DNA from: Byssothecium circinans
Lineage: Eukaryota > Ascomycota > Dothideomycetes > Pleosporales > Massarinaceae
Length of the DNA stretch: 64,000 nucleotides
Assembly: GCA_010015675.1 (NCBI GenBank)
Contig: ML977055.1
Coordinates: forward strand, 29,901 to 93,900
Direction: 5' to 3'
Below the pieces are notes generated by a model. It was given only the letters and a program-made list of their open reading frames with translations. It did not search any database and was not told where the DNA came from. This document shows, piece after piece, positions 12,380 through 20,810 of the stretch (position 1 is the stretch's first letter; each line of letters starts with the position of its first letter). Position numbers and translations under genes: made by a program.

Positions 12380-12764
12380 CTCCCTTGTTCAGTGGCCTAG
12401 TTCTTGACATCAGTGGCCCATATTAAGGCATTCAAGCTCGTGTATACTTTCCTTTTGAATTCTTACAAAAGAGTTGATATCGACAAGGTATAGTTCTTAA
12501 CCTACATGGATCTTCAGTCACTTGTGGCGTTCTTTCCAACTACGGCTACGACTTCAGGAGTGTACGAAGAGTCTCGTCTCTCTTTCTATAATGCCAGCTT
12601 TTGTTTATTAGTAGTATCATTACATTAGTACCATAGACACCGGACGACTGGTAAAGCATTTTCCGCCGACTTCAGCAGGCAAAGGACGCCGATTGACTGG
12701 TAGAGCCGTCCAAGACAAATGCTTCAAAGTACGCTGCCAAAGATCAGCTCCTTCGCGGGATGCT

Positions 12765-13250
12765 ACTAAGCCGCCTCAAACCCTCATGACCCTTGCTTTC
12801 GTTGCGCAGATTCATGCGAGCAGGCTTCTGGATGAGAAGGGAGGGATACGTGTATGAGACCGTGCTAGAGGCCCGCGAGCCTCTGTCTAGAATGCCCTTC
12901 CAGACTTGCCGATGGGACATGCCATCAAGCCGCCTCAAACTCTCATGACCCTCGCTAGCGCAGCGCAGATTCATGCGAGCAAGCTTTGATACGGCTCCAG
13001 CACTAGCTGCGGGCGGGGATGCCTTTGCGGACTTGCTAATGGGACGTGTCATGAAGCGGTCTCGAACTAGATGATCCTCGCCAGCTGCGTCGTGAGGATC
13101 CATGCGAGCAGACGGACAGGTACATGGCGCAGACCTTGCTACAGCTTGGCCATAGGCTCCAACACGAGCTCCTGGCGAGGATGCCCTGACTTGCTGATTG
13201 CCTCGAACTATCCAGCTCGCCAGCTGCGTGGTGGGGATTCATGGGAAGCC
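12765..13250. repeat. Four diverged tandem repeat units, about 125-160 bp period
   Basis: Four copies of a unit are seen starting near 12765, 12926, 13050 and 13190. Each carries GCCGCCTCAAAC-like sequence, then CTCATGACCCTCGC, then GCGCAGATTCATGCGAGCA. The first two are closest; the third and fourth are diverged (GTCTCGAAC, GGATCCATGCGAGCA, GGGATTCATGG). They are not AT-enriched like RIP-damaged repeats. No function is apparent. Confidence 0.6.
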
Positions 13251-13334
13251 CCGAGGCCATAGCTTCCACCCCCATACCAAGCTGACACCTCCATTCTTCC
13301 GCCTCAACGCAATTTCGAGCGTCTCCCGTCCATC

Positions 13335-13580
13335 ATGTCCACTGATCAGTCGACCACCTCAGGCACTACTGCTCAAGGTGGCCAGGAGAGCAGTACTTCT
13401 GCAACTGTCAACGGCAATGTTGATAGTAACAGCGGGAAAGTTGATGGCAACACCTCAAATGACGCTTCGGGAGGTTCACAGGAACCAAGTTCGACTCGCG
13501 TGAGAGATATTTTGCAGGAGTCAACAGCCTCTACAGAGGGCTTAGGACTTGAAAAGTTTGGTTCTTCAACTGGCAATTAG
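13335..13580 (+). CDS. Small Ser/Thr/Gly-rich hypothetical protein
   Basis: An 81-codon open frame begins MSTDQSTTSGTT and is rich in Ser, Thr, Gly, Asn and Gln throughout. It has no signal peptide, membrane span or known motif. It follows the tandem repeats directly. The composition is protein-like, so a short disordered protein or a first exon is plausible, but a chance frame cannot be excluded. Confidence 0.3.
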   Translation: MSTDQSTTSGTTAQGGQESSTSATVNGNVDSNSGKVDGNTSNDASGGSQEPSSTRVRDILQESTASTEGLGLEKFGSSTGN

Positions 13581-13835
13581 TTGGCTACTTGTTACGAGCA
13601 ATGGGTCTTGTTACTCATCATCAGTCTTGCTCGGGCTGAGGAAGAACATTCTTCCGCCGAGCTTCACTTGGACTTAAGACCGCCACTTTCGCTCAGTGGT
13701 TCACCGTATGGAATATCAGAATGCGTCGAAGCTTGCATGCTTATTGCACAAGTCTTATAAATTGATGTAGTCCGCTATAGTTCACAACCACCCCCCATCA
13801 TTCTTTCATGCCGACTCTTCCGTGACCCTTAAAGT

Positions 13836-14523
13836 TTGCAGGAGATAGCAACATCAACTGTCTTCACAATGTCTCTATTTGAGATTATACCTCCGACACC
13901 AGCTATGAAAGACCTTTGCCGCAAGGCTGGTTCGCAATTACGAGTCATAACTAAGGCATCCAATGTAGCAAAGGGCACAGAGATATATACGTTTCGCTGG
14001 GATGATGCGCTTGCGGATGTGGTGAAAGAGGTTACTGGGACTAAGGTATGTACAGGAAGAATCAGATGCCGGTAGAGTGACTACTAACTAAGTACCCAAG
14101 TCGGAAGAAGTCAAGGCGTTAGCAAGAGCCAAGCGATTGGTGATTCCGGTAGAAGCCGACTCTATTGCGCCTCAGACATTTCGCCTTGTACGTGGTTCGT
14201 ATGCGACAATGAAGGACGAATGGGCCGTCGTCATATCTCTGGAGGATATATCCGATGGCACAAAGCAGGCCCCCGAGGATATAACCTAGGAATTGGAGCA
14301 GACTCCAAAGGACAAGAAGAGGGGAGATGTCAGGGAGAAGCCTCAGAAAGGGAAGCTTCGGGCCTGGAGTGACGTTGCTGAGGATAACCGCAAAAGCGAA
14401 GCAGCTTTTCCACCCGCATCGATTGGTATAATCTTTGGGAGCGTCGGTTTCGACCTTGGGGACCATATTATTATGCTCTCACTTCGCACGAAGCTATTGG
14501 AAGACCTTGGGTTTGAAGTGTAG
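13836..14523 (+). pseudogene. Hypothetical protein interrupted by one in-frame TAG
   Basis: Exon 1 (13836-14045) and exon 2 (14101-14523) are joined by a clear 55-bp intron (GTATGT donor, CTAAC branch, CCCAAG acceptor) that keeps the frame. The product would be 210 residues with the start at MQEIATST, or shorter from MSLFEIIPPTP at 13869. The frame is broken by a single TAG at 14287-14289. The sequence on each side reads as protein (SLEDISDGTKQAPEDIT before, ELEQTPKDKKRGDVREK after), so CAG to TAG, a C-to-T change, is the simplest cause. The C-terminal part has a basic Lys-rich stretch and a hydrophobic end. I do not recognise a family. If the stop is real, a protein of 132 residues would still be made. 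Confidence 0.5.
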
Positions 14524-14540
14524 ATCAGAATGTCTTTCAG

Positions 14541-16618
14541 CTAGTATTCGCCGAATAGACCCAAGCCCAAACCGCCCAAATCCCGCATATCCGCGTCCCC
14601 AAAGTCCTCTCTTGAAAGGAGCGTTCTTATATACGTTGGTTCTATGGTTTCGTGATCGGAGTCCTGGCCTGTGTTTTGCTCCAGGGTTAGATCTTGATCT
14701 ATCTCACTGTCGCCGAGAATAGCGTGTGCCAACGCATCGCACTGCTGCCGGTCATCGTCCACACGTAGAACGACTCGCTCCGGATGTTCGGCCATCAGTG
14801 CTGCGCCCTCGCTGGGTAACCTGGTGTTGCCATCGTGCGTGGTGGCGCGCGGGACCTCGTTTGCCTCGGCTGGCTGTATAGCTAGACGACCAGCAGCTTC
14901 ACCCCGGCCGCCATGTTCACAGGAACTGCCGTCCGACGCAGGGCGCGGCCTCCTGTCATTGCTCCGGCTATTGCTCCGGCCATCATTCTGGTCCGGATTC
15001 ATACCGACGGCTAGATCTGAGCCTAATGATGGCGTATCATCCGTAGATACGTTATTAGACCCTCCCTCTGTGGTCGGGCTGCGATCGGGAGTTTGATCAG
15101 AAGGTGCTGGCGTAACCTGGGAAATTGTGGAGTTCGACGTCCATTGTCCGCAATAATGCAGCAGTCGTTGGCGCTTAGGAGCTGGCGCTGGTTCACCGCT
15201 CCCCATCCTCCGCTCGATGGCTTCAGTCGTCTCAGTCCTGCCATACTGACCGGGAGTAACGCCTGCCAACGCATTGCACGGCTGTCAGTGATCTACGTCG
15301 GGTCGAACCTCGTCTGACTCGATTAGCCTGTTGTCCTGGTCTTGTACATGGAGCAAACTATACCTGTGTCCTCGCTTCTTGTCCCATTGGGATCTCCCTC
15401 CTCGATGTCGATTACTCTACTTATCGGCCGGCGTCTGATGCATTCCTCTTGTTGTGCTAACAGTCGGATATAGAACCCGACTGGGTGCTTTTGCCAGATC
15501 CTAAGGATCGCCTGGGTTGCTTTTTCTCGATAGTTGAGGTGGTGACAGATTTCCGCCAACCTAGCGTCTGTTAGCAAAGTTGCCACGCCGGCTTCCGTTT
15601 ATGAACTCACTCAAACCCCTCTAGTACCACAAACTTGAGGATGATGGGGATTACAAACGGAATGATCTCATCTTCAATTGGTCCTACGTACTCAGGTCTG
15701 TTCAAGTGTTCTGCTGCATACTTGACCGCCCTGCGCCGATTCTCGCCAAAGACCCGGTATGATCGTATAGATCTACCATCTGGAGACTATCAACAAGCAG
15801 GAACATACGGAACAGAGGGCATTCGACTTACAGTTAAGGAACGCATTGTACGCCCTACCTCCCCAGCCGTTCTCAACCATCAACCCAGCTGTTTCATTGA
15901 CCCATTGACCAGCAAGCCGGTATTTAGATGCCCCGTCCGACCTAGCTATCCCGAATTGCTCCATAATGACTTGGTCGGCATCAAGAGCCTTGTACCTATT
16001 CGAATTCCGTAGCAAAGCGTACCCTGAAACGAATACAACTTCTCTAAAGTAACGCACCGCCTTTGTTAGTCGTTCGTCGCTTTTGAATCTTTGATTTTGA
16101 AGAGCATATTCCTCTAATCGCTTTAGCGGATCCTCTGACAGAAGCCGGTTCACCTGGAATGGTTTCCAATCTGTGGTTTGCCCCTGTGGGAGGATAGGCG
16201 CATGGACGAGCATAGCAAATGCCCATTTCTTCTGCTCAGTCGTAAAGTCCTTCTCCTTCCATTTTCCAGCAACCGGGATTTCTCCAAGAAAAGAATCCAG
16301 ATGTGCTAACAGAGGGTCCTCTTCTCTTTGGCTGGGGGGAGTAGGCGTTTGAGACGTGCCATTCGACCGTCCCTGCGCGGTCGAGGTGAGGTTAGGAACT
16401 GGTGGGTTCTGGTAGGCTGCGAAGTTTGACGTGGTAGGAGTCTCGTAGAGCTTTAATTTTTGCTCGAGGTAGTCTATGTAAGCTTTATTGGTGCCTTCAA
16501 AATTGTAAAGCCTTGTTCGTCTTCTGCTAATCATAACTTTGACGAAGCGTAGAGGGCGAAATGGAGAATGGGTGAACGTTTGTGCCGCCACAGCTATGGA
16601 AGAACTAGCGCTAGCCAT
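14541..16618 (-). CDS. Uncharacterised four-exon protein of 624 residues
   Basis: Four exons (16618-15832, 15779-15611, 15560-15364, 15262-14541) splice in frame across introns of 52, 50 and 101 bp with good GT-AG ends, to 1875 bases including the stop. The start at 16618 gives MASASSSIAVAAQTF; an ATG ten codons upstream is possible. The first 60 residues hold FRPLRFVKVM and a basic RRRTRLYNFEG block, followed by a short coil (YIDYLEQKLKLYE). Residues of about 120-430 look like an all-helical globular domain (EKDFTTEQKKWAFAMLV, RYFREVVFVSGYALL, YNAFLN, AAEHLNRPEYVGPIEDEI, LAEICHHLNYREKATQAIL). The last 240 residues are polar and disordered, with an acidic end (DFGDADMRDLGGLGLGLFGEY). No catalytic motif is visible and I do not recognise the family. 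The frame is undamaged although its surroundings are decayed, which suggests selection or recent arrival. Confidence 0.75.
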
Positions 16619-16924
16619 ATTCGGTATGCTTTGAAAAGCACACCGCATCTATACTAGTTCTATCGCCCAGCCATGCCTTATCATGCACGGGTATCATGCA
16701 CGGGTCGCATCTGTGCGTCGGTTGCAGCACCAACCCAGGTCGCACTGACGCCTTTCAAGGCGCCTGCAGATTGCATCACCGGAATTCACTGTGCCGCACT
16801 TGCTAGGGAGGCAATATATCGTCTGCGGGGAACAAAATCCTTCATCCCACAAAGGCTGAGAAGTATATAGCCTGGAGCCGTTCCACGTCCGAGACCTACA
16901 ATCCGCAAGCAAGCCGCATCCATT

Positions 16925-17785
16925 ATGGAAGAAACATCTCAAACTCAGCTGCTTATGCAGGCACTGCACACAAGCTTGTATAATTGGAATGTCTGTACGC
17001 TTCTCTCTTGCATTATACTTATCTGCATGGGTGCACTTATTTTCTGCATTTGTACACTCCTCTCTTGCATCAAATCTCAAAATCTGCGAAAAACTCTCTC
17101 TCCGCCTCCGAATTGGTTTCCGGTTCCACCACCACCTCCGCCTCCACCTCCGCCTCCGACTCCATTTCAAACCAGTCCTACGCTTGTAAAGTCCCAGTTG
17201 CTGGCCTTCTCTGATGCCACCGTAGATCCATATGCACCAACCATCTACGTGGAAGATCGCTTATGGACATCTATCGGCGGACACTCGGTCGGAACAGAGG
17301 AGAGGCCACTTGGAAAAACTGCCATGTTTGCAGCCCACTCTCTGAGAGAGCACAAGAGAGGCAATTGGACTTTTAGAGAGACGACTCCTGACGAAGTTGA
17401 GCAAGTTCTCCGACTGGCAAGGGACATTGCTGCCGGCTGCCTTGACAAAAAGAACGAGACTAATGGATACTTGTATACACCGGAAACTGTACGAGATATG
17501 CAGTTGACGAGGAATTTAGGAGACAAGATTAAGGTCTATTCACTTGGGAGGTGGATAAAGGGTACTCTTTTGGCATTCTCCGACTCCAACACCCAATATT
17601 CACTCGAAATTCGTTTGGAGAAGGCTCTCAACGGTCTTTCTGTGATTCATGTTCCAATTCGTACGAGAGAATGGTTTCAAGGTTCAGAGCTTGTCAAATT
17701 TCTCGACTGTGCTGATTGTTCAGACTCGGATGCGGACATGGCGGAGGTGGTGAAGGTGGTGAAGGAGGAGGAGGAGTGTACGTAA
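16925..17785 (+). CDS. Hypothetical protein with N-terminal membrane segment and polyproline linker
   Basis: A single open frame codes 286 residues. Residues of about 22-50 are hydrophobic and Cys-rich (VCTLLSCIILICMGALIFCIC), a likely membrane anchor. A run of some twelve prolines follows at residues of about 68-80. The rest is a soluble domain with WTFRETTPDEVEQVLRLARD and YTPETVRDMQLTRNLGDK, then an acidic tail ending in EEEEC. The repeat LLSCI is found twice around the membrane segment and may be an internal duplication. It is divergent from the four-exon gene on its left, with about 300 bp between them. No family is recognised. Confidence 0.55.
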   Translation: MEETSQTQLLMQALHTSLYNWNVCTLLSCIILICMGALIFCICTLLSCIKSQNLRKTLSPPPNWFPVPPPPPPPPPPPTPFQTSPTLVKSQLLAFSDATVDPYAPTIYVEDRLWTSIGGHSVGTEERPLGKTAMFAAHSLREHKRGNWTFRETTPDEVEQVLRLARDIAAGCLDKKNETNGYLYTPETVRDMQLTRNLGDKIKVYSLGRWIKGTLLAFSDSNTQYSLEIRLEKALNGLSVIHVPIRTREWFQGSELVKFLDCADCSDSDADMAEVVKVVKEEEECT

Positions 17786-18107
17786 TCCACCCAATATGAA
17801 CTCTCTTGTGCACCTACTAGCAGTTACACCCTGAAGAACGATGGCCAGAGCCAGTCCTCCCCCGGCATGCACGAGTACGTGAACGCTCTGGGGTGTAGCC
17901 GTATGCCGGCTTGTGCGGTCATCGAGCCTGCACCTGCAGCACCCCTGAGGCGCCGATCAAAGGAGTCTACATAAGTGAGCATTGCGATCGACGAAAGCTC
18001 TGGGACCTGAATGCTCTTAAATCCCAAAATACGGCGAAAAGTCGGGTTAGCCTCAAGCCTCAGAGACCCCTCATGTCCAATCGACATTCAATCCCGCGAA
18101 TCCTTGG

Positions 18108-18551
18108 TCAGGTCCAGACATCAACATTTGGCACCGCTCCACCGAAATCATTCAAGTCCCCGCAGAGCTGCACCCTCTTGAACTCCAATAGGTCATTCCC
18201 AGCTTTCATCAGTGATGCAGAGCTTTGTTTTGATGTCACTGAGACACCATCACAGCCGAAGCCACAATCGCCAGTTATTCTCGACTCTGATGGCCTGGTG
18301 TCATATACGCATTCTCGTCCATTGGAAATGCATGGCCAGCATCTTGGTCGCGCCGCATCGCAATGGTGGAATTTCGCATAAGAACTAGTTTCCATAGTGC
18401 TGTGTTGTCTACGAGAAATACCTTTTCTACAGGCCTCACAAGCCGCAACAACATTTGTTCGCCTTGGTCGTGGGAGAACCTCGCGCTTTGAAAACTCGAG
18501 CTGTGGATATGGGTGATTTCCTAACCGCGGAAGAATGGTCCGTAAATCCAT
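18108..18551 (-). CDS. Stub Zn(II)2Cys6 transcription-factor-like protein with an abnormal zinc cluster
   Basis: From the ATG at 18551 (MDLRTILPRLG) the frame codes 147 residues. Residues of about 35-85 carry a fungal binuclear zinc cluster: CEACRK, then HHCDAARPRC, then WPCISNGRECVYD. The spacing is C-x2-C-x22-C-x6-C-x2-C-x6-C, where the usual second gap is x6. The extra 16 residues (48 bp) begin with GTATTT, a donor-like sequence, at the place where many genes of this family carry an intron, but no suitably placed AG acceptor is present. The downstream regulatory region of a normal factor is missing: only a short linker (SASLMKAGNDLLEFKR) follows before the stop. It is probably a truncated or decaying regulator. 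The open frame extends upstream to 18956 without recognisable content. Confidence 0.5.
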   Translation of the reverse strand: MDLRTILPRLGNHPYPQLEFSKREVLPRPRRTNVVAACEACRKGISRRQHSTMETSSYAKFHHCDAARPRCWPCISNGRECVYDTRPSESRITGDCGFGCDGVSVTSKQSSASLMKAGNDLLEFKRVQLCGDLNDFGGAVPNVDVWT

Positions 18552-19153
18552 TGGGGAGCCGTCATTCAAACTGGAATCGTTGTGAGGAATGGTGTTGTAG
18601 GCGCGGAAGAGCGACAAAACCAGCTCGATTGGCGACGATAGAGTGACAGAGTGGGTTGAAGTCTTAGAGATGATGGAGTGGAAGGGCCCGAATGTACATT
18701 GTGGGATTTCTTGCGGACATATATCCGTATCCAGTGAGAATGTAGCTATAACTGTGAAGACATTACTCTGTGAGTTAAGATGGGCCTTGACGGCAAATTC
18801 AACCCATACCGGCCAATAGGCACCAAAGCCGTCCATGAATGCCGTGCCAAGCGCCTGAAGTTGATCAGGAGAACCGGCTGAAGTTGGCCGTGCATATGAT
18901 GATGGTTCCTTTTCCTTTAGAGAAAGTGGGGAAAATGGAAGAGTGAGACGGAGCAAATCATCTGGCAGGATGGGTTGGAGAGCCCTGATTGTTTGGGAGA
19001 TATTTAAACAGAGCCGTCAGCCTTGTTGCTCTCCCCGCTACTCTCTGTTGCCTTGCTGCAAGCTGCTTTCGAGTTCTTTTCAATCAGGTATGCTAGGGTG
19101 CCGAGACAACCACCTTTGCCTCGCTCTTTCCCCAATATTTCAATTCCAGCTAA

Positions 19154-19516
19154 ATGACTATAGTGGTCACGATGGATATAAGGGACTTCAACGTACCTAT
19201 GAAGCACCCTGAAGTACTCCCTAATACAACGAATCCACGCCCCGGCGAACCAGCTACCAAAAAATACTCTATTGTATTCGAAAACTTGGAAGTGAAGGAG
19301 GGCGTGGTGGAATTCCGGCTTAAAGCAGTCACTGAAAACCCCAATGGTTCTATCATATTTGAATACAATTATTTTCGTCCCACAATGAGGTTGGAGGAAT
19401 TTTTGGATAGTAATGACGCGATGGAACTACTTGCTACCCACGCCACCAATGAGGATCAGATGCAAATTGCTACCGAAAAGCTCAACAAGAAGAGGAGCTG
19501 CTGGCCATTCTCTTAG
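19154..19516 (+). CDS. Hypothetical 120-residue protein
   Basis: A single open frame starts MTIVVTMDIRDF; an ATG at codon 7 is an alternative start. The body has alternating hydrophobic and polar residues suggesting a small beta-rich fold (KYSIVFENLEVKEGVVEFRL), then helical segments (RLEEFLDSNDAMELLATHA). It ends KKRSCWPFS, where the lone Cys near the C-terminus could be a lipid attachment site, though the context is not a standard CaaX box. No signal peptide and no known family. Confidence 0.5.
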   Translation: MTIVVTMDIRDFNVPMKHPEVLPNTTNPRPGEPATKKYSIVFENLEVKEGVVEFRLKAVTENPNGSIIFEYNYFRPTMRLEEFLDSNDAMELLATHATNEDQMQIATEKLNKKRSCWPFS

Positions 19517-19898
19517 GCTATTCAGACTGGTGGTCAAGTTGTCCAATGGCGTACGGTCTTAGGGCGGAATTATTGTACAGTATCTGCAGGTTACACATCG
19601 CCTCTGTTATCTGAAGACGTTGTAGTTAAATGGGATTCTATTCCTTTATCTCAGGCTGAGCATAAGTGGTCCTCATCTGCCGACTCGTAGATCGACTTTA
19701 CTAGGCTGATATGCATGACTTGTACAGCCCTCCGATTGCCTGCGGCGTCCGACCAATTCGGACCTGACTTGTCCTTATAAAGAGGCAGCTCAATCTTTCT
19801 TCGCTTCGGTGAACCTTCGATCTCCTCAATACTAACGACTGAGCAAACTTCGAAAACAACGGCTTGGCGGATTCCTCAAGTATCTCTGAAATAAAGCC

Positions 19899-20335
19899 AT
19901 GGAACAGGCCCACGATGAGCAGACCCCTCCTCCCGACGGCGCCCAAACCGGAGAGTCGAATGACAGTAGGCTGAGAACCAATATCGCCCGTATGCTAGTG
20001 TTCTAAGGTCTACGGAAACAGCTCTACAGGCTCCGCTGCAACCACTTCGGAAGCGGAAAAGCGATGGTGGTATGCAAGGTGATACGCAGAGAGACCAGGA
20101 ACTGAGAGAAAACCGAAACATGCAAGGCGAAATTGCGGCGACAGCGCTGCAGAGGCAGGAGAACGGAAAGCAGAAGGGATATGTAAAGAAAAAACCTAGG
20201 ATGCGAAAGCGGACCGAAAGGGGCCATTACTGCTGCCAGTGTGACGGCATGCGTCGAACAAAGCAAGATGGGGATAGGTCAATTTGTAATTCTTGTGACC
20301 ACTATCGATGTCAATTTTGTATTTCTCAAGAGTAG
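19899..20335 (+). CDS. Small basic protein with C-terminal Cys-rich zinc-binding motif
   Basis: Exon 1 (19899-19965) and exon 2 (20022-20335) are joined across a 56-bp intron (GTAGGC donor, CTAAG branch, AACAG acceptor) to give 126 residues. Without splicing, the first frame ends after 36 codons. The middle is strongly basic (KPRMRKRTERG), suggesting nuclear location or nucleic-acid binding. The last 36 residues hold HYCCQCDGMRR, ICNSCDHYRCQFC, that is three C-x2-C pairs with histidines, a small zinc-ribbon-like knuckle. Such short proteins with a terminal Cys cluster are common in Leotiomycete and Sordariomycete genomes, function unknown. The intron call rests on splice signals and the merged frame. 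Confidence 0.55.
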
Positions 20336-20810
20336 GATAACCAGGGCTCTTCTGGATGCGATGTCTGAGAAGCCGTTCTTGTCATCTTCTACTTTCAGTC
20401 GTCGCGGTTGACATGGAGCGCGTTGCTTTGCTTAGAGGGTATGTCGAGCGAAACGAGCGGGCGCACCAAGCGCCCCGAGCTCTCTGCAAAGGCGAAGGCG
20501 AAAATGCCCAGGCGAACAGCATCCCATGGACAGGGCGAGCTTTACCAGCGCAGGAACCGTTATCCAACCACTGGGTCTTGTCGGACGAGGAATTGTCCAT
20601 CTGCTGGGTCCTATCAGATGAAGGGGAATCGTATACAATAAGAGACCGATAAGCTAAGACCGCTGCGGGATAGGTGGATGCCACCGAATCGCGACGAGGC
20701 CGCCCGAGGCTGCCACACCCGGTGATAGCCAAGTCAACCTAGGTTACATGCAAAGGTTCAAAGAGACTATGCGAAGACCTGGGTAAAGAATGGGATAAAA
20801 CTATTCTATT
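20336..20810. other. Gap without supported gene
   Basis: About 475 bp downstream of the zinc protein and the patatin gene, which converge on it. Open frames here (such as 20356-20652, plus) have no recognisable content. Confidence 0.4.

Noticed and set aside
14541..16618. Reading the four-exon orphan gene as the Starship captain (DUF3435)
   Set aside because: No tyrosine-recombinase R-H-x-x-R/Y motifs or DUF3435 sequence pattern could be seen.
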